NCBI GenBank assembly: GCA_030668345.1 | Contig: DAOUUD010000021.1 | Location: forward strand, 1-15,154 | Direction of reading: 5' to 3' | DNA: 15,154 bases | Source of the DNA: Candidatus Cloacimonadota bacterium | GTDB taxonomy: Bacteria > Cloacimonadota > Cloacimonadia > Cloacimonadales > TCS61 | Part shown: positions 1 to 6,786 of the stretch, one piece after another | How the letters are laid out: each line of letters opens with the position of its first letter | Position numbering within the stretch: position 1 is the first letter of the stretch | The notes under the pieces: model-generated | What the model saw: only the letters and a program-made list of their open reading frames with translations | Told to the model about the DNA's origin: nothing | Databases searched by the model: none | Position numbers and translations under genes: made by a program

Positions 1-2
1 GT

Positions 3-356
3 TTACTTCTGCTTACAGGTTGTAGCAAAAGTACTGAAGTTGAAAATGGTCACACTTCTTATTATATAACGATATCTAATGATAGTTCATTTGACGTTAC
101 AGAATTGGTTATTTCTATGGTAGGTATAGATGATATTCAGCAGATCAGCGTACTTGCTGAGGGAGAAATATCTCAACGATTTGAATTTCAGTTACCACCA
201 GAACCTTCTGGTGAGATACCCATTTGTTATGGTGATTATGATGGTAGTTATCTACAAAACAATGAAGAAATGTATATAGGTATTATCACACCGGATACAA
301 ATATTTTAGTACGCATAAATGATGATGGTTACACAGTTGAGGATGTGGAAAACTGA
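3..356 (+). CDS. Putative lipoprotein, 5' end outside window
   Basis: The reading frame is open from the left edge and ends at TGA 354-356, so the gene starts outside the window; 117 residues are visible. The first residues read LLLLTGCSKST, which is the end of a signal peptide followed by a lipobox (L-T-G-C, Cys codon at 21-23). This predicts cleavage by signal peptidase II and a lipid-anchored protein at the inner or outer membrane; a Ser/Thr-rich linker follows. The mature part is acidic, with alternating hydrophobic residues (YYITISNDSS, VTELVISMVGID, FEFQLPPEPSGEIP) suggesting a small beta-rich domain. I recognise no family. An internal ATG at 105 exists, but the lipobox in the same frame makes the longer gene far more likely. 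It is followed by a 163-base intergenic stretch and looks independent of the next operon. Confidence 0.72.
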   Translation, partial: LLLLTGCSKSTEVENGHTSYYITISNDSSFDVTELVISMVGIDDIQQISVLAEGEISQRFEFQLPPEPSGEIPICYGDYDGSYLQNNEEMYIGIITPDTNILVRINDDGYTVEDVEN

Positions 357-387
357 TTGACATGAATCCCTTCGCTGGTTTCGGTTC

Positions 388-405
388 ATCCGGCAACTGC
401 CGGAT
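388..405. repeat. Perfect inverted repeat (hairpin) in intergenic region
   Basis: ATCCGGCA-AC-TGCCGGAT is an exact inverted repeat with 8-base arms and 2 central bases; as RNA it would be a 7-bp GC-rich stem with a 4-base loop. It lies 32 bases after the lipoprotein stop codon. No T-run follows on either strand, so it is not a textbook intrinsic terminator. It could still end transcription with help, stabilise the mRNA 3' end, or be a copy of a dispersed REP-like repeat. The remainder of 357-479 is AT-rich and I see no gene in it. Confidence 0.5.
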
Positions 406-479
406 AGAATCAGCAATATTTCTTAAAATATAAAACAGATAATTTTTTGCTTTACAGAAAAACCATTATATTGATCTTA

Positions 480-496
480 GACCTAAAAGTTAGGTC
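480..496. promoter_or_regulatory. Operator-like palindrome 1
   Basis: GACCTAA-AAG-TTAGGTC is a perfect 17-bp palindrome (7-base arms, 3-base centre) located 24 bases before the regulator start codon. A near copy follows 21 bp downstream, about two helical turns, as expected for two protein dimers binding the same DNA face. The likely binder is the winged-helix protein encoded immediately downstream (inference). A weak promoter candidate, TTTACA 451-456 with ATCTTA 474-479, lies directly upstream, so binding here would block transcription; that promoter is a poor match and uncertain. Confidence 0.55.
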
Positions 497-500
497 ACAT

Positions 501-517
501 GACCTAAAAAGAAGGTC
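501..517. promoter_or_regulatory. Operator-like palindrome 2 overlapping ribosome binding site
   Basis: GACCT-AAAAAGA-AGGTC is a second 17-bp palindrome (5-base arms) that matches the upstream one at 14 of 17 positions; only the three bases at positions 10-12 of the element differ. Its right half contains the Shine-Dalgarno-like GAAGGT at 511-516, three bases before the ATG at 520. The element is therefore both a plausible DNA operator and the translation start region. This arrangement suggests autoregulation of the two-gene operon (inference). Confidence 0.5.
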
Positions 518-519
518 TT

Positions 520-846
520 ATGCTGGAAGCATTATTAGGTTCAATAAACGTAGAACGCATTCTCATTTTCTTGCTCTGCAGGGATGAAGGATTTGCTCGG
601 GAGATAGCACGCTTCTATAATACAGATCTTTCTCCTATTCAAAATCAGTTGAATAAGTTGGAAGAAAATAGTGTATTAATAAGTAAGCTTTCAGGCAGAA
701 CACGTAATTATTCTTTCAATCCACGTTACCCATTTTTACTGGAATTACGGAATCTGTTGGACAAAGCACTTTCGTTTTATCCTGAGAAGCAGACATCTAC
801 TCTACTTTACAACAGGCGTCGTCCAAGAAGAAGGAATAAACCATAA
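520..846 (+). CDS. Small winged-helix DNA-binding regulator
   Basis: A 108-residue protein with an ArsR/MarR-like winged-helix layout. A first helix (residues 2-20) is followed by a helix-turn-helix at about 25-54 (FAREIARFYNTDLSPIQNQL then NKLEENSVL) and a basic wing with its following strand (KLSGRTRNYSFNP, 56-68). A C-terminal helix (72-86) could mediate dimerisation, and the tail is very arginine-rich (NRRRPRRRNKP). The start is chosen from GAAGGT just upstream. The stop codon overlaps the next start by one base (TAATG), so the two genes are translationally coupled. Such short winged-helix proteins commonly accompany nucleotidyltransferase-fold partners, as antitoxin or repressor. The paired palindromes directly upstream suggest that it represses its own operon. 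The fold call is fairly safe; the regulatory role is inferred from context. Confidence 0.75.
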   Translation: MLEALLGSINVERILIFLLCRDEGFAREIARFYNTDLSPIQNQLNKLEENSVLISKLSGRTRNYSFNPRYPFLLELRNLLDKALSFYPEKQTSTLLYNRRRPRRRNKP

Positions 847-1373
847 TGAAAACTATAAAAGAAATGTCTCTGGAAGAATTAGCTGCTTTTATTTCTACAA
901 ATTTGAGAAAAAACAATATTGAAGTGATCCTTACCGGTGGAAGCTGCGTAAGCATATATTCTGAAAATAAATACGAATCAATGGATTTAGATTTTGTAGA
1001 AACCTTTTATACAAAAAGGAAAGATCTGGTAAAATGTTTAACAGAATTGGGATTTTATGAAGAGAATAGGTATTTCAAACATCCAGATACAGACTATATC
1101 GTAGAATTTCCACCAGGTCCTTTAGCAGTAGGTAATGAGCCTATTACGGATATTATCTCCTTACAATTTGAAACCGGTGAATTGAGAATAATCGCTCCGA
1201 CCGAGTGTGTAAAAGACCGGCTTGCAGCATTTTATTTCTGGAATGACAGGCAATGTCTGGAACAAGCTGTATTGGTGGCAAAAATGAACGATATAAATTT
1301 AGATGAAGTAGAGCGCTGGTCTAAGAAAGAAAGTGAAGAGGAGAAATTTAAAGAATTCCTCAAGAAATTATAA
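846..1373 (+). CDS. Nucleotidyltransferase-fold protein (AbiEii/MNT-like partner)
   Basis: A 175-residue protein with the signature of the DNA polymerase-beta-like nucleotidyltransferase superfamily. A strand (IEVILTGG) leads to GGS at 31-33, then a helix and the metal-binding pair D-L-D at residues 47 and 49 in YESMDLDFV. A third acidic position may be E87 in YIVEFPPG. The C-terminal half has the conserved block APTECVKDRLAAFYFWNDRQCLEQA (117-141), typical of a family of conserved hypotheticals of this fold, and a charged helical end. It overlaps the upstream winged-helix gene by one base, so the two make one operon. Related pairs include AbiEi/AbiEii and HEPN/MNT toxin-antitoxin systems, in which the enzyme modifies tRNA or a partner protein. 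Substrate and toxicity here are unknown. The intact GG(S) and DxD suggest an active enzyme. Confidence 0.7.
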   Translation: MKTIKEMSLEELAAFISTNLRKNNIEVILTGGSCVSIYSENKYESMDLDFVETFYTKRKDLVKCLTELGFYEENRYFKHPDTDYIVEFPPGPLAVGNEPITDIISLQFETGELRIIAPTECVKDRLAAFYFWNDRQCLEQAVLVAKMNDINLDEVERWSKKESEEEKFKEFLKKL

Positions 1374-1409
1374 AATAAAAAAACAGGCTGCCAATTTGGC
1401 AGCCTGTTT
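1374..1409 (-). terminator. Intrinsic terminator of the ribosomal superoperon, probably bidirectional
   Basis: Positions 1381-1394 and 1396-1409 are perfect inverted arms (AAACAGGCTGCCAA / TTGGCAGCCTGTTT) around a single central T; the RNA would form a 12-bp stem with a 5-base loop. Read on the minus strand the stem is followed by TTTTTTTATTTTA, a classic U-tract, 16 bases after the rplQ stop codon. Read on the plus strand it starts seven bases after the nucleotidyltransferase stop codon and is followed by the weaker tail AATAATTAATTAT. It therefore mainly terminates the superoperon and probably also the convergent plus-strand operon. A 12-bp palindrome ATAATTAATTAT sits at 1411-1422 between the stem and rplQ. 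Confidence 0.92.
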
Positions 1410-1425
1410 AATAATTAATTATCAA

Positions 1426-1836
1426 TTATTTGGTAAGGTCTTTTGTTTTTATTTTCTTTTCCTTTTTCTCCAGGGTTTCTTCTTTTTCTACGAACTCGAT
1501 GATGGCCATGGGAGCGCTGTCACCTTTACGGTAACCGTTCTTTAGAACGCGGGTATAACCACCTTCGGTACTCAGATAGCGGGGAGCCAATTCATCGAAA
1601 ACCTTTTTCACCAGATCACGGTTTTGCAGAACTTTATAAGCCAATCGGCGATAGTGTATGGTATCTTTTTTGCCGTAGGTTATCAATCTTTCTGCCAGGC
1701 CTCTTAGCTCTTTGGCTTTGGTTTGTGTAGTGTTTATACGACCATGTTCCACCAGGGAAGAAACCAGGTTTCTCATTAATAATCTTCTATGGTCTCTTTC
1801 TCTTCCGAATTTTCTTCCTCTTACTTTATGTCTCAT
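1426..1836 (-). CDS. rplQ: 50S ribosomal protein L17
   Basis: A 136-residue large-subunit protein located near the peptide exit of the ribosome. The N-terminus MRHKVRGRKFGRERDHRRLL is the family signature, followed by MRNLVSSLVEHGRINTTQTKAKELR and the central GGYTRVLKNGYRKGDSAPMA block. The last 20 or so residues form a charged Lys/Glu tail (EKEETLEKKEKKIKTKDL), a common variable end. The start follows AAGGA at good spacing and lies 13 bases after the rpoA stop codon. It is the last gene of the superoperon, with the intrinsic terminator 16 bases beyond its stop codon. Confidence 0.97.
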   Translation of the reverse strand: MRHKVRGRKFGRERDHRRLLMRNLVSSLVEHGRINTTQTKAKELRGLAERLITYGKKDTIHYRRLAYKVLQNRDLVKKVFDELAPRYLSTEGGYTRVLKNGYRKGDSAPMAIIEFVEKEETLEKKEKKIKTKDLTK

Positions 1837-1849
1837 AGAACAATCCTTC

Positions 1850-2860
1850 TTATTTGATAGTTACTTTACCCTTGGCTTCATCAATCTTTTTGCGGATACC
1901 TTTTACATCCATGCCAAGAGAAAGAACGTATTTATCCAGTAGAGCATTTATTTCTTCCAGAGATTTCTTACCGAAATTGCGGTATTTCAGCATTTCGTTC
2001 TCGTTCTTCTCCACCAGTTCACCAATGGAATCTATCTTGGCGGCAGAAAGACAATTGCTGCAGCGAACGGAAAGTTCCAGTTCGTTTACAGCTGTATTTA
2101 ATATCTTTTCCATTCTTTCCAGTTCCGGATCCATCTCTACTTCTTCTAGATATTCAGGTTCGGTTTCAAATAGAACCAATCTATCATAGAGGTCACGCAA
2201 TATCTTGGCGGCCAGATAGAGAGAATCCTTAGGATCGATGCTACCATCGGTAGTAATTTCCATTATCAGCTTATCGTAGTCGATACGTTCGCCCACACGC
2301 TGCTGCCCTGTTTCAAAGTTCACCTTAACAACAGGAGAATAGATAGAATCGATGGGAATTACGCCTACCGGTTTTTCTTCCATATTGTGCTGATCTGCTG
2401 AAACATATCCACGCCCGATACCAACCCAGATCTCCATTTTGAATTCGACATTTTCGGTCATTTCCAGCAGTACAAGGTCTTTGTTAATAATTTTTACATC
2501 TGCTGTTTCCAGGATCTCACCGGCTGTAACAGGTCCGATACCTTTATGTTCTAAAATCAGTTTTTCTTCGTTCACAGTTTCAGATTTCAGAACCATTTTT
2601 TTTAATCTCAGGATAACATCAATAAAATCGGAATCTCCACCGGGAATGGGTGCAAATTCATGATGAAGCCCTTCTATTTTTACAAAACGTATAGCTGCCC
2701 CCTGAATAGAGGACGTGAGGACACGTCGTAAAGTGTTACCGATAGTAGTGGCAAATCCTGCTTCCAGTGGCCCAATTTCGAATTTACCGTAAGTCGGGCT
2801 ATAGGTTTTTTCATCAACCTTAACTTGTTCCGGCAATTGTAGGGGTTCAAGGAACATCAT
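1850..2860 (-). CDS. rpoA: DNA-directed RNA polymerase subunit alpha
   Basis: A 336-residue alpha subunit, which dimerises to nucleate RNA polymerase assembly and contacts promoter UP elements and activators. The N-terminal assembly domain includes PLEAGFATTIGNTLRRVLTSS (residues 31-51, with the conserved LRR at 44-46). A short acidic linker (about 233-250) leads to the C-terminal domain (about 251-320) with the helix-hairpin-helix elements LSVRCSNCL (263-271) and NFGKKSLEEI (295-304). R266, N269 and C270 match the E. coli DNA-contact residues R265, N268 and C269; the residue equivalent to K271 is serine. The start has AGGAG seven bases upstream; the second codon is also ATG. It lies between rpsD and rplQ, the usual alpha-operon order. 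Confidence 0.98.
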   Translation of the reverse strand: MMFLEPLQLPEQVKVDEKTYSPTYGKFEIGPLEAGFATTIGNTLRRVLTSSIQGAAIRFVKIEGLHHEFAPIPGGDSDFIDVILRLKKMVLKSETVNEEKLILEHKGIGPVTAGEILETADVKIINKDLVLLEMTENVEFKMEIWVGIGRGYVSADQHNMEEKPVGVIPIDSIYSPVVKVNFETGQQRVGERIDYDKLIMEITTDGSIDPKDSLYLAAKILRDLYDRLVLFETEPEYLEEVEMDPELERMEKILNTAVNELELSVRCSNCLSAAKIDSIGELVEKNENEMLKYRNFGKKSLEEINALLDKYVLSLGMDVKGIRKKIDEAKGKVTIK

Positions 2861-2878
2861 AAAATTACTCCTATTTTT

Positions 2879-3514
2879 CTACTTGGAATAGTACTCAACA
2901 ATCAGACGCTCATCAATATCCAACGGGATTTGTTCCCTGCTTGGAATACTGAGGATCTTTCCTTTGAAATTATCTTTTTCCACTTCAAACCATTCGATAC
3001 TGCCAACTTCAGTAGTGGCTTCAATAGCTTCCTGAATGATGGGTAACTGCCTGCTTTTTTCTTTGATCTCGATCTCATCTTCAGGGTGTACCAGGAATGA
3101 AGGAATATTTACTTTTCTTCCGTTCACACGGATGTGTCCGTGACGGATTATTTGACGGGATGATTTTCTGGAAGGTGCAAATCCCATGCGGTAGACAACA
3201 TTGTCCAGACGTGTTTCCAGAAACTGAAGCAGGTTTTCACCTGTAACTCCGGATTTCTTTGCTGCCATTTTGAAGTATTTCCTGAATTGTTTTTCCAGGA
3301 TGCCGTAAATACGGCGTACTTTCTGCTTTTCACGCAAGTGGATACCATAATCGCTGAGCCTTTTGCGGAAACCACGGGCACTGCCATGATCACCCGGAAT
3401 AAAGGGACGTCTTTCAAAGGCACATTTTTCGGAATTACAGCGTGCTCCTTTTAGAAAAAGCTTGGCTCCTTCTCTTCTACATAATCTACATGATGGTCCG
3501 GTATATCTTGCCAT
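2879..3514 (-). CDS. rpsD: 30S ribosomal protein S4 (zinc form)
   Basis: A 211-residue primary 16S rRNA-binding protein that nucleates 30S assembly. C9, C12, C26 and C31 form the zinc-finger set of the Cys-containing S4 variant. The S4 RNA-binding domain is clear at about 100-165 (ETRLDNVVYRMGFAPSRKSS followed by RQIIRHGHIRVNGRKVNIPS). In many bacteria S4 represses translation of its own operon, but I cannot point to the mRNA target here. Its start lies five bases after the rpsK stop codon, with AGGAG farther upstream and AAGGA close to the ATG. Confidence 0.98.
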   Translation of the reverse strand: MARYTGPSCRLCRREGAKLFLKGARCNSEKCAFERRPFIPGDHGSARGFRKRLSDYGIHLREKQKVRRIYGILEKQFRKYFKMAAKKSGVTGENLLQFLETRLDNVVYRMGFAPSRKSSRQIIRHGHIRVNGRKVNIPSFLVHPEDEIEIKEKSRQLPIIQEAIEATTEVGSIEWFEVEKDNFKGKILSIPSREQIPLDIDERLIVEYYSK

Positions 3515-3519
3515 AATCC

Positions 3520-3918
3520 TTAAATTCTCCTAGTTTTTCTTGGTCTGCATCCATTATGCGGAATGGGTGTTGTGTCGGTTATCATGATTATCTGAAGTCC
3601 ATTAGCATCCAACGATCTGATAGCAGATTCTCTACCACCACCGGGTCCTTTCACCAAAACCTTTACTTTGTTGATTCCCATTTCGATGGCTTTTTTTGCA
3701 ACTTCTTCTGCTGCTAACTGAGCTGCAAAAGGAGTGCTTTTCTTAGAACCTTTATAGCCGATCTTTCCACCACTCGACCAGGTCAATATATTTCCGGCTT
3801 TATCTGTAAGAGAAACGATGGTATTGTTGAAACTGGAATGAATATGGGCTATACCTTCGTTGAATGTAAGTCTTACTTTTTTCTTCTTTCTGGTAATTTT
3901 TTCTGTTTTTGTTGCCAC
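3520..3918 (-). CDS. rpsK: 30S ribosomal protein S11
   Basis: A 132-residue protein of the 30S platform, next to the mRNA exit site. Family hallmarks are AHIHSSFNNTIVSLTD (24-39), GPGGGRESAIRSL (91-103) and the basic C-terminus HNGCRPRKTRRI (121-132). The N-terminal MATKTEKITRKKKKVR is Lys/Arg-rich. The start codon is GTG (3916-3918) behind AAGGGAG; no in-frame ATG offers a better start. Twelve bases separate it from rpsM. Confidence 0.97.
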   Translation of the reverse strand: MATKTEKITRKKKKVRLTFNEGIAHIHSSFNNTIVSLTDKAGNILTWSSGGKIGYKGSKKSTPFAAQLAAEEVAKKAIEMGINKVKVLVKGPGGGRESAIRSLDANGLQIIMITDTTPIPHNGCRPRKTRRI

Positions 3919-3930
3919 TTTTATTCTCCC

Positions 3931-4302
3931 TTACTTTTTCTTACCGCCAACCACAGAACGACGGCGTCCTCTTCGGGTTCTGGCATTGGTATGGGTACGC
4001 TGTCCACGAACCGGCATACTTCTCTTATGCCGCACACCGCGGTAACAGCCTATTTCCATCAGACGTTTGATATCCATGGCTTTCTGGGTTCTTAATTCTC
4101 CTTCTACCATGTAATCGTTCTGAATGATCTCTCTGATAGCTTTTTCTTCTTTCAGGGAAAGGTCTTTCACTTTTCTATTTTCATCTACACCGGCGGAAGC
4201 CAGTATCTGGCTGGCAATATTTTTGCCAATTCCATAGATATAGGTAAGTCCTATAATAATTCTTTTGTCTTTTGGTAATTCGATTCCTGCTATATGTGCC
4301 AA
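3931..4302 (-). CDS. rpsM: 30S ribosomal protein S13
   Basis: A 123-residue protein of the 30S head that contacts P-site tRNA and the inter-subunit bridge. MAHIAGIELPKDKRI, the helix-two-turn-helix LTYIYGIGKNIASQIL (19-34), and the basic tail RGVRHKRSMPVRGQ / RTHTNARTRRGRRR (88-115) are typical. The start codon is TTG (4300-4302) behind the near-perfect ribosome binding site AAAGGAGG, seven bases away. It begins 17 bases after the rpmJ stop codon. Confidence 0.97.
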   Translation of the reverse strand: MAHIAGIELPKDKRIIIGLTYIYGIGKNIASQILASAGVDENRKVKDLSLKEEKAIREIIQNDYMVEGELRTQKAMDIKRLMEIGCYRGVRHKRSMPVRGQRTHTNARTRRGRRRSVVGGKKK

Positions 4303-4319
4303 GTTTAATCCTCCTTTAG

Positions 4320-4436
4320 CTACCCTTGACGTTGTTTATGTTTGGGATTACTGGAGCAAATAACTCTAATAACGCCGTTTCTTTTGATAATTTTGCAATC
4401 TTTGCACATCTTCTTAACTGATGCTCTAACTTTCAT
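4320..4436 (-). CDS. rpmJ: 50S ribosomal protein L36 (zinc form)
   Basis: A short gene of 38 residues: MKVRASVKKMCKDCKIIK, then RNGVIRVICSSNPKHKQRQG. C11, C14, C27 and H33 are the zinc ligands of the C+ form of L36. The start follows AGGAG five bases upstream and lies 8 bases after the infA stop codon; the stop is TAG at 4320-4322. Position between infA and rpsM is the standard location. L36 is a late-assembling protein of the large subunit that stabilises 23S rRNA. Too short for ordinary ORF length cut-offs, but unambiguous. Confidence 0.97.
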   Translation of the reverse strand: MKVRASVKKMCKDCKIIKRNGVIRVICSSNPKHKQRQG

Positions 4437-4444
4437 CACATCTC

Positions 4445-4663
4445 CTATTTATATCGATAAACTATTCTTCCCCTGTTCAAATCGTAGGGAGATAATTCAA
4501 CTTTAACTTTATCGCCGGGTAAAATTCTAATGTAGTGTAATCTCATCTTGCCCGAACTGTGAGCAAGTATTTCATGCCCATTTTCCAGTTCTACTCTGAA
4601 AGTGGTGTTCGGTAGTGCTTCCGTAACAACACCTTCAACTTCAATCACACCTTCTTTTGCCAT
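4445..4663 (-). CDS. infA: Translation initiation factor IF-1
   Basis: A 72-residue single S1/OB-fold protein: MAKEGVIEVEGVVTEALPNT, then FRVELENGHEILAHSSGKMR and YIRILPGDKVKVELSPYDLN, then the RGRIVYRY end. It binds the 30S A site during initiation with IF-2 and IF-3. Full family length. The H-S-S-GKMR loop differs slightly from the more usual H-I-SGKMR. It lies 15 bases after map and 8 before rpmJ. The ribosome binding site is weak (AGAGAG). Confidence 0.97.
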   Translation of the reverse strand: MAKEGVIEVEGVVTEALPNTTFRVELENGHEILAHSSGKMRLHYIRILPGDKVKVELSPYDLNRGRIVYRYK

Positions 4664-4678
4664 AATTTACTCTCTTTT

Positions 4679-5437
4679 CTAATAAACAGATAAGATTTCC
4701 GGCTCACCATCCGTAATTAAGATAGTGTTTTCATAATGTGCAGATAATGTTTTATCTGCCACAAAAAATTCCCAACCATTTTCTATTACCTGGTTGGTTC
4801 CGATATTCACCATGGGTTCAATTGCCAGGGTCATTCCTTTTTTTAACCTCGGTCCTTTTCCTTTTACGCCAAAATTGGGGATCAAAGGATCTTCATGCAG
4901 GCTGGCACCTATACCGTGACCGGTCAGGTTATCTGCCACAAAATAGCCCTGCGCTTTTACATAAGAACCTATAGCGTAAGAAATATCTCCTACCCGTGCG
5001 CCATGTCTTGCCTGGGAAATTCCCCTGTCAAGTGCTTCCTGTGTAACACTAAGCAATCGCTCTGTTTCTTTGGCAATTTTACCCACACGATAAGTACGTG
5101 CAGCATCACCGTAATAACCATTTTTGTAAACGCCCACATCGATACCAATGATATCGCCTTCTTGCAAGATCTGCTTACGGGAAGGAATGCCATGCACAAT
5201 GCAGGAATTTACAGAGGTGCAAATAGCAGCAGGGAACGGATCCAGGCCAAAAACCGTATAACCCTTGAAGGCCGGTTTCCCACCATCGGCACGAATAAGA
5301 TCATCAGAAAATTGATCTATTTCCCAGGTACTAATACCAGGTTTAATTATGCTTTCCAGTTTATGAAGCAGCAAAGCTACAATGCGGTTACTTTCACGCA
5401 TTTTTGCAATTTCGTTGTTGTTCTTTATTGTAATCAT
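4679..5437 (-). CDS. map: Type I methionine aminopeptidase
   Basis: A 252-residue cytosolic metalloprotease that removes the initiator methionine from new proteins. All catalytic residues are visible: H82 (SCIVHGIP), metal ligands D100 (GIDVGV), D111 (YYGDAA), H174 (LTGHGIG), E207 (AIEPM) and E236 (HYENTIL), plus H181. The length fits the short class Ia form with no N-terminal zinc extension. It follows secY after 37 bases, the longest gap in the operon, and precedes infA. The adk gene often found between secY and map is absent. The ribosome binding site is weak (AGAAG). Confidence 0.97.
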   Translation of the reverse strand: MITIKNNNEIAKMRESNRIVALLLHKLESIIKPGISTWEIDQFSDDLIRADGGKPAFKGYTVFGLDPFPAAICTSVNSCIVHGIPSRKQILQEGDIIGIDVGVYKNGYYGDAARTYRVGKIAKETERLLSVTQEALDRGISQARHGARVGDISYAIGSYVKAQGYFVADNLTGHGIGASLHEDPLIPNFGVKGKGPRLKKGMTLAIEPMVNIGTNQVIENGWEFFVADKTLSAHYENTILITDGEPEILSVY

Positions 5438-5474
5438 ACTGCTTCTTTTTTCACTCTATGTTTTTTTGAAAGAA

Positions 5475-6785
5475 CTAACCTCTACGGCCACGGAGTTTCC
5501 CTTTTTTCATGAAACCTTCATAATGGCGCATAACAAGATGTGATTCGATTTGCTGAAGAGTATCCAGTGCTACACCAACGATAATAATGAGTCCGGTACC
5601 ACCAAAGTAGAAAGGAAGATTGGCCCATTTGGACATAAATTCGGGCATTACAGCTACAAATGCAAAAAATATTGCACCTGGTAATGTAATCCTTACCAAT
5701 ACGGAATTTATATAGTCGGACGTCTTTTTCCCTGGTTTCCTGCCGGGGATAAAACCACCATATTTTTTCATGTTCTCTGCCATTTCAATGGGATTAAGTA
5801 CCATAGCTGTGTAGAAATAAGCAAAGAAAACAATGAGTCCTACATAAATTAACGTATAAAGAAAAGCACCGGGAGAAAGCAAATTTATAATGCTGTTCAT
5901 AAAATCACTATCTTTAAAGAAAGTGGCTATCGTTCTGGGGAACATAATTACGGACTGAGCAAAAATGATGGGAATAACACCAGCTGTATTTACCTTTAGT
6001 GGTATGTGTGTACTCTGTCCGCCATAAACTTTACGTCCCACAATTCTTTTGGCATATTGCACCGGTATTTTTCGTATACCTTCGGTAACCAGAACCACAG
6101 AAGCAGTAACACCTATCATTACTATAATAACGGCAACAGCCATGAAAATTTCCATAGCACCCACTTGAACCATTTCAAACATTTGATAAAAGCCCTGTGG
6201 ATAACGAGCAATAATACCGGCAAAAATGATAAGTGAAATACCGTTTCCAATTCCGTGTTCTGTTATCTGTTCTCCAAGCCACATGATAAACATCACGCCG
6301 GTAACCATAGTAAGTACGCTGGTGAAAACAAATAAAAAGCCCGGATTGGGAACTGCTCCCTCCACACCGCTTTGCAAAAACATACTGATGCCGATAGCAT
6401 TGAAAGAAGCAATGAACACTGTTCCATATCGAGTGTACTGAGCTATTTTTTTCTGCCCTTCTGCACCTTCTTTTTTCAATCTTTCAAAGAAGGGAATTAC
6501 ACCACCAAGCAATTGGATAACAATAGAAGTTGTAATGTATGGCATAATTCCAAGAGCAAAGACCGAAGCACGTCCGAGGTTACCACCCACAAAAAGGTCG
6601 AACATTCCAAACAGGTTTCCACCCGAACTGCTTGCACTTTCCAGAAACTGTTTAAGAGCTTGAGCATTGATCCCAGGGGTCGGAATAAAACTTCCTAACC
6701 TGTAGATTGCCAGTATCATAGCAGTAAACAGTATCTTCTTTTTAAGGTCTGGAATTTTAAAAATATTACTGATACTTTGCCACAC
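5475..6785 (-). CDS. secY: Preprotein translocase subunit SecY
   Basis: A 436-residue inner-membrane channel of the Sec translocon, with ten predicted membrane helices. Both family signatures are present: GIMPYITTSIVIQLLGG (79-95) and WLGEQITEHGIGNGISLI (169-186). R349 in GGFIPGRKPGKKTSDYI corresponds to the functionally important Arg of the C5 loop needed for SecA/ribosome coupling. The C-terminus is basic (MKKGKLRGRRG). The start codon is GTG (6783-6785), one base after the rplO stop codon, with GGAGG inside the end of rplO, so translation is probably coupled to L15. Standard location at the end of the spc section. Confidence 0.98.
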   Translation of the reverse strand: MWQSISNIFKIPDLKKKILFTAMILAIYRLGSFIPTPGINAQALKQFLESASSSGGNLFGMFDLFVGGNLGRASVFALGIMPYITTSIVIQLLGGVIPFFERLKKEGAEGQKKIAQYTRYGTVFIASFNAIGISMFLQSGVEGAVPNPGFLFVFTSVLTMVTGVMFIMWLGEQITEHGIGNGISLIIFAGIIARYPQGFYQMFEMVQVGAMEIFMAVAVIIVMIGVTASVVLVTEGIRKIPVQYAKRIVGRKVYGGQSTHIPLKVNTAGVIPIIFAQSVIMFPRTIATFFKDSDFMNSIINLLSPGAFLYTLIYVGLIVFFAYFYTAMVLNPIEMAENMKKYGGFIPGRKPGKKTSDYINSVLVRITLPGAIFFAFVAVMPEFMSKWANLPFYFGGTGLIIIVGVALDTLQQIESHLVMRHYEGFMKKGKLRGRRG

Positions 6786-6786
6786 T

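Noticed and set aside
105..356. An 83-residue gene starting at ATG 105
   Set aside because: The same frame is open to the left edge and encodes a lipobox LLTGC at its start, so 105 is an internal Met of a longer lipoprotein.
1333..1545. Plus-strand frame across the terminator into rplQ
   Set aside because: It overlaps the end of the nucleotidyltransferase gene and is antisense to rplQ, with a low-complexity Phe/Leu product and no start signal.
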